Origin: Cyclobacteriaceae bacterium
GTDB taxonomy: Bacteria; Bacteroidota; Bacteroidia; Cytophagales; Cyclobacteriaceae
Reading direction: 5' to 3'
DNA length: 64,000 bases
Assembly: GCA_020832305.1 (NCBI GenBank)
Contig: JAFIEV010000067.1
Location: forward strand, 62,001 to 126,000
Shown here piece after piece: positions 54,197 to 63,841 of the stretch. The first letter of the stretch is position 1; every line of letters begins with the position of its first letter. The notes beneath the pieces are model-generated. The model was not told the DNA's origin, made no database searches, and saw nothing but the letters and a program-made list of their open reading frames with translations. The position numbers and the translations under genes are program-made.

Positions 54197-56017
54197 TTAA
54201 TAATTCGGGTTCTGCGAAATAGCCGGTTGTGAACGGTCTATTTCATGCTGTGGAATTGGTCGAACCATGTGGTGTTCTGCTAAACCTGCTTGTGGTTTGC
54301 TTGTCCATGGGTTCATTCTTTTAGTACGTTCAATGAGTTTTCCTGTTCTCTTGAGATCAAACCATCGGTTAAATTCACCCATTAATTCTCTGGCGCTTTC
54401 ATCGAGTATCAAATCAATATTTATATTAGCAGGAGTAGCACGATAAGATACCGCTTCAAGCGATTGAACATTCTCCGGGAACCTTGCACACATAGGATCA
54501 ACCCCTGCGCCGACAGCGCGATCTAATACTCTGTTGTAGTATACATCTGCTCCCCCCAAGGCACCACCAGTAGCTCCTTTTACGATGGCTTCGGCAGCCA
54601 AAAGGTATGCTTCGGCAGATCGGAATAAGGCAAAATCAAAAGTACCCCAACCATCGCCATATAGTATCCCAGGCTGCCAGAATTTCCACATCAAAGGTGT
54701 ACGACCATTGAAGCGACTGGTTGGAGGTGCGCCGTATTCATCTACGTTGATTACCGAGTATTTTTTTGTGCCTCCGACATCAATTCCCTTTTCTGCCAAA
54801 GGAGCGGGATCATTCCAGGGTCTGAAGAGTATAACCGTATCCCCTCTTGCAAAACTTACCCGAAGAGTAGGATCTGTAAAGCTGTAAGAAACATTATTGG
54901 CAGCTTGTAATGCATAAAGTGCCTTTACAAAATTATGCTGATATCTGCTGTCTTTTTGGGGATCAAACAATCTGTATGTTGCCGGTGCGGTTAAGGTTCT
55001 TTCCTGTTGCCTGTTGTAATCATTGGTACGTCCAAGATTTCCCGGTATGGTACCCACATCCCCTCCAAAAATTGAATGATAGTGATTTCCTGGTTCTCCA
55101 CCCGTTTCATGTCCATTAAGGATAACCTGATTACTAAATTGAATGGCAAAAATCACCTCACTATTTTTAGCATTTTGAGCTCCAGTAAATTGTGTAAGAG
55201 GGTTTTTATTGTGCTGAGGAAACAAGTTTCTATACTGACTTACCAATGGATACGCAGCAATCACTTTATCTGCCCAGCTGAGGGCAGCATTAAAATCAGC
55301 AGGGCTGCCGCCTAAGGCATTTTGAAAATTCCATCCACGGGTCAGGTACACCTTAGCCAGCAAAAACTGAGCTGCACCCTTTGTAACCCTACCATAGTTG
55401 GTGGCAGTAACCGGTAAATCTGCTTCTGCTTCCGTAAGATCCTTCAGGATTTGCGCATAGATTTGTGCTTGAGGCACGCGCACTGAACCCGTTTCAGAAG
55501 TGATCGTTTCTGTTAGAGGCATTGGGACATCACCCCAGGTCTGAACCAAATAAAAGTAGGAAAGAGCCCTAAGAAATTTCACTTCCCCTACCCTTGCTGC
55601 TTTGAGGGCAGGATTGGTGTAGGTAACATTATTCGCCCGTCTGATGGCAGTATTTGCCCGGCCGATATTTCTGTAGAGGATATCCCAAAAACTTATGAGC
55701 TGAGCCATATTGGAATTGAGTCGCATATCATACATTTGAAATGCATTACCATCCTGAGTAATGGGGTTATTGAAGTTCCCATTGGTAAAAATATCGGTTC
55801 CATTCAACGTGACATCCCAGCTTCTGATCATATCCCGAAGAAGTGGATAACAAGCTTTCACCAAATCCTCATAACCTGTTTCTGTGGTTACATATGAATC
55901 TGTTGTAATATCTGAAATAGGCATTTCCTTAAGAAAGTCCTCACAGGCAGCGCCAGTAATCAACAAGATCGCTACCAATATATTTGTGAATATCTTTTTA
56001 TTTTTCATCTTATTCAT
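54197..56017 (-). CDS. SusD/RagB-family glycan-binding lipoprotein
   Basis: A 606-residue surface lipoprotein (lipobox TGAAC, Cys25). The N-terminus CEDFLKEMPIS and the TPR-like helical stretches (KFLRALSYFYLVQTWGDVPM, a SusD hallmark) mark it as RagB/SusD; the C-terminal RELMGEFNRWFDLKRTGKL is also typical. It forms the lid over the SusC barrel, binding the glycan at the cell surface. The gene starts 15 bases after the susC stop, as expected. The specific glycan cannot be read from the sequence. Confidence 0.95.
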   Translation of the reverse strand: MNKMKNKKIFTNILVAILLITGAACEDFLKEMPISDITTDSYVTTETGYEDLVKACYPLLRDMIRSWDVTLNGTDIFTNGNFNNPITQDGNAFQMYDMRLNSNMAQLISFWDILYRNIGRANTAIRRANNVTYTNPALKAARVGEVKFLRALSYFYLVQTWGDVPMPLTETITSETGSVRVPQAQIYAQILKDLTEAEADLPVTATNYGRVTKGAAQFLLAKVYLTRGWNFQNALGGSPADFNAALSWADKVIAAYPLVSQYRNLFPQHNKNPLTQFTGAQNAKNSEVIFAIQFSNQVILNGHETGGEPGNHYHSIFGGDVGTIPGNLGRTNDYNRQQERTLTAPATYRLFDPQKDSRYQHNFVKALYALQAANNVSYSFTDPTLRVSFARGDTVILFRPWNDPAPLAEKGIDVGGTKKYSVINVDEYGAPPTSRFNGRTPLMWKFWQPGILYGDGWGTFDFALFRSAEAYLLAAEAIVKGATGGALGGADVYYNRVLDRAVGAGVDPMCARFPENVQSLEAVSYRATPANINIDLILDESARELMGEFNRWFDLKRTGKLIERTKRMNPWTSKPQAGLAEHHMVRPIPQHEIDRSQPAISQNPNY

Positions 56018-56032
56018 GTTTAAAAATCAACA

Positions 56033-59000
56033 TTAGAAACCTAAACTTAAGCCGAGAAGAATGGTGGTAAACGGAACATCATCCCTGAAGGTGCCAGAGT
56101 TGAATTCAGGATCCATCCAAATATTTCGCTCTTTCACCCAGAAATAAGGATTATCTGCCTGCACATAGAATCGGGCATTGCTGATTTTTAACCTGTCAAG
56201 CAAAGTCACAGGCAGGTTATACCCCAATGTAATGAATTGCAACCTTATGAAATCGGCATTTTTGTATTGAATGGCTTGCCTGTGAGGGTTGGGTTGCCAT
56301 ACGCCATAATAATCGTTGGTTGGGTTTTCCTGTGTCCAATAGTTGAGATTGAGTCTGTTATACCGTGGACTGCCCAGATCACCAAAGGTGCCCTGCAACA
56401 TTGCATTTCTAAACATTACTCCCCGCCGGGTGTAGATAAAGAAAGAAAGGTCCCAGTTTTTATAATTAAAAGTATTTGTCATACCACCAATCCATGATGG
56501 CAATTCATTCCCTAAAATTATTCTATCATCCCTATCAATCGCTGATGATATTAAGCCATCACCATTCTGGTCAACAACCCTTACACTGCCGGGTACCTGA
56601 CCAAATTTCAGCGCTTCCTCCGCCTGATCCATCTGCCAGATGCCATCAAATTCATAAAAATAATGACTTCTTAAAGAATGACCTACAAATAAACTGTTGG
56701 CTATGTCTCTTTCAACGGTGCCACCATACAATTCAAGTATTTCGTTGTGATTACTGGAGAAATTGATATTGGTTGACCACCTGAAATCATTCCTTTGCAC
56801 ATTTACAGTATTAAGAGATACTTCGATACCCCTGTTTAGCAATTTACCAACATTGGCCGTTACGCCGCTGAAACCAAAAGAAGTAGGTAATGCCACGTTT
56901 TGAATCAGGTCATTGGTAACTTTATTGTATAATTCTACATCCACCATAATGCGGTTTTGTAAAAATCCCATATTAATCCCGAGGTTTACTTCCTCGCTGT
57001 TTTCCCACTTTAACAGAGAATTACCAATGTTATTGGGCGCATATCCAAAGGCCGGAGCGTTATCCCAATTATACGCGGTTTGTCTCATATTGGCCTGTGT
57101 ACTGTATGGCGGAACGACATCATTACCTACGATTCCGTAACTCAACCTCATTTTCAGATCAGAGAATACATTTAAATCTTTTATAAAGGTTTCATCTCCC
57201 ATACGCCATGCTACAGCAGCAGATGGAAAAAATGCCCATTTATTACCTTCTGCCAATACGGATGAACCATCATATCGACCGGTAAGCGTAAACAGATACT
57301 TATCATTGTAGATATAATTAATCCGTCCCATATAAGAAAGAATAGAACGTTCAATCAATCTGCTACTTACACCCCTGATTACAGGAGCCGTATTAACTGC
57401 ATACCAACCCGAATTATACGGTAGGTTATCTACATCAATTGAATAGTTTTCAAATCTTTCCAGAAAAGCACTTTGTACAGCCGTAATATTTAGTTCATGC
57501 CTGTTAGATGATAATTTATAATTGGCTATATTATCAAGGGTATATGATGCATTTAAATCGTTGTTGACAAGAGCATCCGGAAGTCTGTTTAATCTTGCTT
57601 TAGAGTCTGCATTTCTAAACCTGCCAGCTCTACTGCTAAATACTGAAGTAGAGAGAGCTGATCTTAATGAAAAGCCTTTAAATGGCGTTAATTCAACATA
57701 TGCATTGCCTAAAAAGCTGGATACCTTTGTCTCGTCCTGCATAGCATCTCTTCTTGCTTCAAGAATAGGATTTTGCACTTGATTATCGTTTATACCCATC
57801 CAATATGCGTAACCATCAACATCTCTGTCAGCCGATTGGGCCGGATCAACTACATCCCGGAAAAAAATCGAACCTGTAGGTCTGGCGCGGAAACCATTTC
57901 GCAAGGATTCATTAGACCCGAGATTGAGCGTACTGTAAGTATAAATGGTATTAAAACCAACCTTCACCAGGTTACTTAATTTACTATCAACACTTCCTTT
58001 GAGATTGTACCTTTTAAAACCTGTATCAGGTAGATTTCCGTCTTCTGACAAATATCCGGCAGAAAAATATAAGGTGGTATGCTCATTTCCTCCGGAAACA
58101 GCAACGACATGGTTCATTTGCGTCCCTGGGGAAGTTATCTGATCCACCCAATCAACAGACCTTCCTGCTTCTACATTGGCCAGTTCTGTGCTGGTCCATA
58201 TTGGATTGGCATTAGGATTTTCAGCCCTGACTACATCATTGTAGGCTCTGAAAAATTGTTGGGCGTTCATCATATCAGGGAGGTGGTTGGGCACTTTAGC
58301 ACCCGTATACCCATCGTAGGTTACTTTGGTTCTTCCCTCCTTTCCCTTTTTGGTAGTTACGATGATAACACCATTGGCACCTCTGGCACCATAAATGGCT
58401 GTAGCAGATGCATCCTTTAATACATCCATAGATTCAATATCACTTGGGTTCAGTACATTTAAATTACCACCCATTACACCATCAATCACAACCAGGGGCT
58501 CATTGCTGAATCCTATAGATTGCAATCCACGAATATCTATGGTAAAATCGGCACCTGGTCTTGAATTGATTCTGTTAACGTTAACACCAGAAACCTGCCC
58601 TTGCAGCGCCCTGGCTGCCTGTACAGGGTTTCCCCTTACTATGGCCTCGGCACCTACTGATCCAACGGCACCGGTAAGATCACTTTTCCTAACCTCACCA
58701 TAACCAATGACGACAATTTCTTCCAGTGCAGTAATATCAGCAGAAATTTGAATATTGATGATCGATCTTCCTGCTACACGTACCTCTTCTGTGAGAAAAC
58801 CCACTGAACTGAAAACCAATATCACATCTCCTGCCGGGATATCCAATCTGTAATTCCCATTTAAATCAGTAACAGTACCCTGGCTGGTACCCTTGATCAC
58901 AACGTTTACACCCGGTAGTCCATCGGGACTGTCAGATGCAGTTACCTTTCCTGTAACTGTGCCGGCTTGCTGAACTTCCTCTACCACCGGCGATTCCAAT

Positions 59001-59365
59001 ACCTCCTTTAAAGAAACAAAGATATTCCCGTCGATTCTTTTAAATTTCAGGTCGGTTTCACCTGACAAGTACATCAAAATGCTTTCCAGAGATGTATTTA
59101 AAAAATTGCCGGAAACATTTTCAATCTTTCGCACCTGCGACTTGTGATATGCAAAATTTAAACCCGAAAGGGTTTCTAATTTCTGGAAAACTTTTTCCAG
59201 TTTTTCTTCTTCAAAGGTAACGGATAGCTTTATATCCTGTAGTTTGGCTTGCTGGGCAAGTCCATCGGCTGCAAGCAGCATCGATGCCACAATGGCCTGC
59301 AAACACACTCCCAAAAAGACATACTTCGATAGCATAAGAAATTGTCTTGTAAGTTTCTTTTTCAT
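56033..59365 (-). CDS. SusC-family TonB-dependent transporter with STN domain
   Basis: A 1,110-residue outer-membrane transporter. After the signal peptide (cleavage near GLAQQ) are an STN domain (about 45-120; LEKVFQKLETLSGLNFAY), a carboxypeptidase-regulatory-like domain (about 135-215), a TonB-box-like EEIVVIGYG (215-223), the plug (VRKSDLTGAVGSV, then VVIDGVMGG) and the barrel. The STN domain is the extra N-terminal signalling module that contacts a FecR-like anti-sigma factor in the periplasm; it fits the FecR and ECF sigma genes just upstream. It imports oligosaccharides and also reports their presence. The gap to fecR is 120 bases. Confidence 0.95.
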   Translation of the reverse strand: MKKKLTRQFLMLSKYVFLGVCLQAIVASMLLAADGLAQQAKLQDIKLSVTFEEEKLEKVFQKLETLSGLNFAYHKSQVRKIENVSGNFLNTSLESILMYLSGETDLKFKRIDGNIFVSLKEVLESPVVEEVQQAGTVTGKVTASDSPDGLPGVNVVIKGTSQGTVTDLNGNYRLDIPAGDVILVFSSVGFLTEEVRVAGRSIINIQISADITALEEIVVIGYGEVRKSDLTGAVGSVGAEAIVRGNPVQAARALQGQVSGVNVNRINSRPGADFTIDIRGLQSIGFSNEPLVVIDGVMGGNLNVLNPSDIESMDVLKDASATAIYGARGANGVIIVTTKKGKEGRTKVTYDGYTGAKVPNHLPDMMNAQQFFRAYNDVVRAENPNANPIWTSTELANVEAGRSVDWVDQITSPGTQMNHVVAVSGGNEHTTLYFSAGYLSEDGNLPDTGFKRYNLKGSVDSKLSNLVKVGFNTIYTYSTLNLGSNESLRNGFRARPTGSIFFRDVVDPAQSADRDVDGYAYWMGINDNQVQNPILEARRDAMQDETKVSSFLGNAYVELTPFKGFSLRSALSTSVFSSRAGRFRNADSKARLNRLPDALVNNDLNASYTLDNIANYKLSSNRHELNITAVQSAFLERFENYSIDVDNLPYNSGWYAVNTAPVIRGVSSRLIERSILSYMGRINYIYNDKYLFTLTGRYDGSSVLAEGNKWAFFPSAAVAWRMGDETFIKDLNVFSDLKMRLSYGIVGNDVVPPYSTQANMRQTAYNWDNAPAFGYAPNNIGNSLLKWENSEEVNLGINMGFLQNRIMVDVELYNKVTNDLIQNVALPTSFGFSGVTANVGKLLNRGIEVSLNTVNVQRNDFRWSTNINFSSNHNEILELYGGTVERDIANSLFVGHSLRSHYFYEFDGIWQMDQAEEALKFGQVPGSVRVVDQNGDGLISSAIDRDDRIILGNELPSWIGGMTNTFNYKNWDLSFFIYTRRGVMFRNAMLQGTFGDLGSPRYNRLNLNYWTQENPTNDYYGVWQPNPHRQAIQYKNADFIRLQFITLGYNLPVTLLDRLKISNARFYVQADNPYFWVKERNIWMDPEFNSGTFRDDVPFTTILLGLSLGF

Positions 59366-59485
59366 ACTTTTACAGTGTTTAGATTATACATTTATTTAAA
59401 CTTGGTGATGGTCTTTGCAGAATCTGGCGGTTTATGCAGAGACCTCACTTTTTATTTATGAGCTGTTCATATTTATATTATTTTG

Positions 59486-60532
59486 TTAATCATAAATCTT
59501 CACATTTCTTCCATTGATTTCATACTGAAAACCGAGTGAAAACCCGATTCCTTCCAGAATATACTCCAGGGCTACATTAGAAAACCTGCCACTGTAGCCT
59601 CTTTGGATACTTTGACTAAGTTTTACATTTATATCTACATCATACCAACGTTCCAGTTTTTTTACAATCTCTGAAACATCGGCATCCTTAAATACAATTT
59701 TTCCTTCTGTCCAGCCAAACATTTGTTCCAGATCAAAAGAAGATTTTACCAATTTCTGAGAATCTTTATACAGTGAAATCATTTCTCCTATTTCCAGCAG
59801 CTTTGATTCTTCTGGTTGATCATCTGACTTTCTCACCAATACTTTTCCCGATTTTACAGCTACATGAGATCTTTTGTCGTCGGCGTATGAGCGAATATTA
59901 AAAGAGGTGCCCAATACAGTAATCAGCATTTCGTCACAATAAATAATAAAAGGTCGATTAACATCGGGGGCTACTTCAAAAAAAGCTTCTCCTTTTAGAA
60001 TAACTTCGCGCTGAAGGCTATCGAATTTTTCAGGAAATTCGATACTGCTCTCAGAGTTTAGGCGTACAAATGTACCATCACTTAACATAAAAGCCGGTTT
60101 CATTTTTCTTCCCGCAGTTTTTACCACCTTTGCGGGCAGGCTTTCCTCCTGTGCTACCTCAATGATTTCTTGTTGCTGATGTAAAAAAACAACTAACCCA
60201 ATTGAAAAAATAGCTAATACAACCACGGCAGCAATCTTTAATAGCCATGTCATATCAGCACTCTTAGCCGGTTTCACTTGCTTTTCATATGCACTGTCAA
60301 TATAAATGCTGTCTTTGAATTTCTTTAAATAGGATGCGTATTTTTCCTTTGAAGTAGTATGCGTTTTGAATTTCCATGAGCGCAACCATTCCTCTGCTTT
60401 GGTAAAGTCTGCCAGATTTTCAGGGTATCTTAAAAGATAATCCGCCCAATACGATTTGTGCTTACCTTCAAATACGTACTCCAGAAATCTGGAATCATTA
60501 ATAAAACGATCTAAATCATATTTATCTGCCAT
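59486..60532 (-). CDS. FecR-family anti-sigma factor
   Basis: A 348-residue inner-membrane protein. The cytosolic N-terminus (about 90 residues) binds the sigma factor, one membrane helix follows (about 95-118; WLLKIAAVVVLAIFSIGLV), then the periplasmic FecR domain (about 130-245; GRKMKPAFMLSDGTFVRLN) and a C-terminal DUF4974-like domain (about 265-348; GWTEGKIVFKDADVSEIVKKLE). It receives the signal from the STN domain of SusC and releases or activates the sigma factor. It lies between the sigma factor gene and susC, the standard order for this module. Confidence 0.93.
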   Translation of the reverse strand: MADKYDLDRFINDSRFLEYVFEGKHKSYWADYLLRYPENLADFTKAEEWLRSWKFKTHTTSKEKYASYLKKFKDSIYIDSAYEKQVKPAKSADMTWLLKIAAVVVLAIFSIGLVVFLHQQQEIIEVAQEESLPAKVVKTAGRKMKPAFMLSDGTFVRLNSESSIEFPEKFDSLQREVILKGEAFFEVAPDVNRPFIIYCDEMLITVLGTSFNIRSYADDKRSHVAVKSGKVLVRKSDDQPEESKLLEIGEMISLYKDSQKLVKSSFDLEQMFGWTEGKIVFKDADVSEIVKKLERWYDVDINVKLSQSIQRGYSGRFSNVALEYILEGIGFSLGFQYEINGRNVKIYD

Positions 60533-60677
60533 ACTTGCATTCTTCTATACTCTACAGTCGAAAAAAAATAAATTAAATACTCTGTCATGTGAAATAAATA
60601 CAATATTTTTTCTCTATGAGATCGAATAATGATAATAATGCAACCATTAATGAAAATCTTTGCGCATTTATCAATGC

Positions 60678-61262
60678 TCAAACAAAGAAGATGAGAAAAA
60701 CGGGTATGATGACCTCACGTAATTTGCGGAGTGATTTACTTAAATGATTTCTTACCGACTGCACCTTCATCCCTGTTATTTCAGCTATTTGGGTATCTGA
60801 CAGGCCGGAGTAATATTTTAAAAAAACAATTTCACGCTGATGGTCGGTAAGATTGGCCAGCAGATCACGCACTTTTTCTGCATTCATCGCCTCATCTTCG
60901 TTTCCAATTATAATTTCCTCCTGAGAAATGGTAAAAGGGACCCCATCCTGTTGTGATGATGCAGTAGAATCGTATGCAGGTAAAAATCTTTCCTGAATTC
61001 TTATGCGATTAATTAAATGATTTCTGAGGCTTCGAAAAATGTAAGGTTTTTTTTGGTCGATTTTGTCAAGTCTGGATTTGTGCTGCCATAGATCTAAAAA
61101 GACCTCATGAATGCTATCCATAACATAATCTTCATTGCGACAAATTTTAATGCCATAAGTCATTAGCTCCGGGTGCAAGGATTCGTAAAGACCTTCAAAG
61201 TACTTTTCATCGTACAGATTTAGTTTTCTATTTAAATCAATATTTGTTTTGTCTATACTCAT
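60678..61262 (-). CDS. ECF RNA polymerase sigma factor (FecI-like)
   Basis: A 194-residue ECF sigma factor. Region 2 is at about 22-95 (LYESLHPELMTYGIKICRNE, DSIHEVFLDLWQ) and region 4 at about 130-185, with the helix-turn-helix LSDTQIAEITGMKVQSVRNH. It is expected to direct transcription of susC and so the PUL when released by FecR. It is the first gene of the locus. The C-terminus ends in an unusual hydrophobic tail (PVFLIFFV). Confidence 0.93.
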   Translation of the reverse strand: MSIDKTNIDLNRKLNLYDEKYFEGLYESLHPELMTYGIKICRNEDYVMDSIHEVFLDLWQHKSRLDKIDQKKPYIFRSLRNHLINRIRIQERFLPAYDSTASSQQDGVPFTISQEEIIIGNEDEAMNAEKVRDLLANLTDHQREIVFLKYYSGLSDTQIAEITGMKVQSVRNHLSKSLRKLREVIIPVFLIFFV

Positions 61263-61435
61263 TCGGGGAAAATCCGATGCCCAGTTAAATGATACAATTC
61301 AGCCGATCTTTCTCAAGATTTGATGGATCTGAAAATTTAGAATTGTTCTAAAGGTAGAAATTAATTTTTGGATATCAACAAACAGCTTAGAAAAAATAAA
61401 AATGAAGATTAAAATTCCATTAACCTGAAAATAAG

Positions 61436-61469
61436 TTGACATTTTTTCACCAAAAAAATTTCATCTTTG
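61436..61469 (+). promoter_or_regulatory. Promoter of the SbtA-like gene
   Basis: TTG at 61436-61438 and CATCTTTG at 61462-61469 (seven of eight consensus positions relative to TAnnTTTG, differing only in the first base), 23 bases apart, match a Bacteroidota housekeeping promoter. The start codon lies 79 bases downstream at 61548. Confidence 0.6.
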
Positions 61470-61547
61470 CACGTCAATTGAAAAAATCGCAAATGTTGCA
61501 CCTTTTCATTTTACGACCAATACATAGTACGCTTAACACATCAATCC

Positions 61548-62528
61548 ATGAATATTGATTTACTACTTGAAAATCTTTCTAATCCTGCTTTGTTGTTTTT
61601 TGTGCTGGGTATACTGGCCGTTCATGTGAAAAGTGATTTAGAGATTCCCAAGAATTCTTCTAAGTTCATTTCATTATATCTGCTCTTTGCCATTGGTTTT
61701 AAAGGTGGCCAGGAACTTATTCACAGCAGCTTCACATTGGAAATTTTGTGGGCGGTCTTATTTGGCATCACGATTGCCTGTATCATTCCTCTATATAATT
61801 TTTTAATACTTAAAAGGCGATTGAGTATTGAAAATGCCGGTGCCATTGCCGCTGCCTACGGATCAGTAAGTGCCGTAACTTTTGTTACTGCTGTATCTTT
61901 TTTGGAAGGGCAAAATATTGAATTCAGTGGTTATATGGTGGCGATTATGGCTTTGATGGAAGCCCCTGCCATTATCGTTGGTGTAATATTGATAAGGGTT
62001 TTCAGCTCATCAAATCAAATTAAGACCCGTATGCGAAACGTAGTAAGCCATTCTTTTACAAATGGAAGCGTATTTCTCATACTGGGTAGTCTTGTGATTG
62101 GTATATTAACAAGTGATAAAGAAGCTATGGGTATTAAGCCTTTTACTACCGACATATTTAAAGGCTTTCTCGCCATTTTTCTGCTGGATATGGGCATTAG
62201 CAGTGGAAAGAAACTGGCTGATTTTATTAAGGGCGGATGGTTTACCTTTTTATTTGCCATTTTCATTCCACTGATCAACGGATGTGCAACCGCCATATTA
62301 AGTGGTTTGATAACTGATGATATAGGGAATCGCTTTATGTTTGCCATTCTGGCTGCCAGTGCATCTTATATCGCCGTACCTGCAGCTATGAAAATGGCCG
62401 TTCCAAAGGCTAATCCAGGTATTTTTGTACCTATGGCCCTGGCTGTAACCTTTCCTTTTAATATTACCTTCGGCATGCCCATCTATTTAATGATCATCAA
62501 TTCTTCTCTCGGGCGCTTATTTGGGTAA
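61548..62528 (+). CDS. SbtA-like sodium-dependent bicarbonate transporter
   Basis: A 326-residue membrane protein with about ten membrane segments, of the SbtA/DUF897 family. The typical repeats are seen: FAIGFKGGQEL in the first half, LDMGISSGKKL in the second, and AYGSVSAVTFV. The cyanobacterial relative imports bicarbonate with sodium. Outside cyanobacteria the substrate is not settled; bicarbonate uptake for anaplerotic carboxylation would be useful in a marine heterotroph. No PII-like SbtB gene lies next to it. It is divergent from the PUL sigma factor. Confidence 0.88.
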   Translation: MNIDLLLENLSNPALLFFVLGILAVHVKSDLEIPKNSSKFISLYLLFAIGFKGGQELIHSSFTLEILWAVLFGITIACIIPLYNFLILKRRLSIENAGAIAAAYGSVSAVTFVTAVSFLEGQNIEFSGYMVAIMALMEAPAIIVGVILIRVFSSSNQIKTRMRNVVSHSFTNGSVFLILGSLVIGILTSDKEAMGIKPFTTDIFKGFLAIFLLDMGISSGKKLADFIKGGWFTFLFAIFIPLINGCATAILSGLITDDIGNRFMFAILAASASYIAVPAAMKMAVPKANPGIFVPMALAVTFPFNITFGMPIYLMIINSSLGRLFG

Positions 62529-62601
62529 GTATGTTTTTACATAAAACAAATCCCGGGTAAGAAATATAAATAATTGCAACAAGAGCACATTAAATTATGC
62601 A

Positions 62602-62609
62602 TAGATTTG
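62602..62609 (+). promoter_or_regulatory. -7 box for the Omp85-like gene
   Basis: TAGATTTG matches TAnnTTTG exactly, with TTG at 62574-62576 (25-base spacing, slightly long). The box lies within the upstream open frame starting at 62597, so it supports the ATG at 62660 as the true start. Confidence 0.5.
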
Positions 62610-62659
62610 CAAACGGGAATTATAAGCTCCAATCTTACCCGAAATGCACACTGAAATAT

Positions 62660-63808
62660 ATGAAATTGCCGGCCATTGTAAAAGTTTTGATTTTATCAGC
62701 ATTGTTTTTGCATAACTGGTCTGATTCTGTAAAGGCACAGAGTCTGGTGACCAGGTATTTCAATCAGATCTTCAATGATACCAGCGACATTGCCAGACCA
62801 CAGTTTATCTTTTACCCTACTCTGGCCTATGCCCCTGAAACAAGCTGGGAAATTGGCTTTAGTTCTTTACTGGTTTATTTCGCAAAAGGAGATACCTCAA
62901 ACCGACTGAGTGAAATCAATGGTTTTAGTTTTATCACCCTCGAAAATCAATATGGTATTTGGTTTGACCATGCCCTGTATTCAGATAAAGATAAATGGTT
63001 TTTTCTGGGAAGATTACGTTTACAAAGCTTTCCTTTATTTTATCATGGTACTGGTCCATCCACGCCTCCATCTTATCTCGCCCGGGTTGATGCAAACCAA
63101 ATTATTATTAAGGAAAGGGTATTGCGAAAACTTGCGCCAAATTTTTTCACAGGAATTGAAGCTGACTTTCATCGGCTAAGTCGTGTAGCATTTATAAGTC
63201 CCGACCAGAATGAAAACTTTCAAATGCCCCTGGGTTCAGAGGGTACAACCAATATCGGACTGGGAATGGGTATTGTATATGACAACCGTCATAATGTGCT
63301 CAATGTACGCGACGGAATTTTTTCAGAACTGGCCTTACTCAGATATTCAATGGCATGGGGCAGTAATCTGCAATTTACATCTGTTATTTCTGACAATCGA
63401 ATATTTAAACCTATCGGAAAAAATAATGTACTGGCGGCACAGGTACTTGGTCAGTTCAATATGGGTAATGTTCCATTTAACCAAATGGCTTTAATGGGTG
63501 GAGAAAGTCTGATGCGTGGGTACTATCTTGGCAGATACCGGGATAAAAACCAGTTGGCCGCACAGGCTGAATACCGGATGCTTCCTCTACCATTGGGTTT
63601 TAGCAAGCGTATCGGTGCCGCCGTCTTTGCCTCGGCAGGTACTGTTTTTGAAGATTTTAGTATGCTGCAAAAAGAACACATTAAATATGCGGGAGGGGCC
63701 GGACTTCGATTTTTACTTTTCCCTAAAAAAGATATTTACACCCGGCTCGACTTTGCTATGACAAAAGAAGGACATGGCTTTTACCTCTTTATAGGTGAAG
63801 CTTTCTGA
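62660..63808 (+). CDS. Omp85/BamA-type outer-membrane barrel protein
   Basis: A 382-residue barrel protein with a signal peptide (ending VKAQ). It holds the surface-antigen barrel with the RGY motif in GGESLMRGYYLGRYRD and ends in a strand closing YLFIGEAF (C-terminal Phe). No POTRA domains are visible, so it is a barrel-only member, unlike BamA. Its role is unknown; such proteins occur in Bacteroidota as putative exporters or assembly factors. The start at 62660 gives a clean signal sequence and fits the -7 box at 62602; an upstream ATG at 62597 was rejected. A small hairpin (63826-63841) follows. Confidence 0.82.
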   Translation: MKLPAIVKVLILSALFLHNWSDSVKAQSLVTRYFNQIFNDTSDIARPQFIFYPTLAYAPETSWEIGFSSLLVYFAKGDTSNRLSEINGFSFITLENQYGIWFDHALYSDKDKWFFLGRLRLQSFPLFYHGTGPSTPPSYLARVDANQIIIKERVLRKLAPNFFTGIEADFHRLSRVAFISPDQNENFQMPLGSEGTTNIGLGMGIVYDNRHNVLNVRDGIFSELALLRYSMAWGSNLQFTSVISDNRIFKPIGKNNVLAAQVLGQFNMGNVPFNQMALMGGESLMRGYYLGRYRDKNQLAAQAEYRMLPLPLGFSKRIGAAVFASAGTVFEDFSMLQKEHIKYAGGAGLRFLLFPKKDIYTRLDFAMTKEGHGFYLFIGEAF

Positions 63809-63825
63809 CGATAATTCTTTTCGCC

Positions 63826-63841
63826 TTCAGCCGAGGCTGAA
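63826..63841. other. Short hairpin after the Omp85-like gene
   Basis: TTCAGCC and GGCTGAA form a 7-bp stem around GA, 18 bases past the stop codon. There is no T tract on either side, so I do not call it an intrinsic terminator. Confidence 0.35.

Noticed and set aside
62597-62659. Upstream ATG for the Omp85-like protein
   Set aside because: A -7 box lies inside this stretch and the residues before position 62660 precede a complete signal peptide.
63826-63841. Hairpin as intrinsic terminator
   Set aside because: Stem is short and no T tract follows on either strand.
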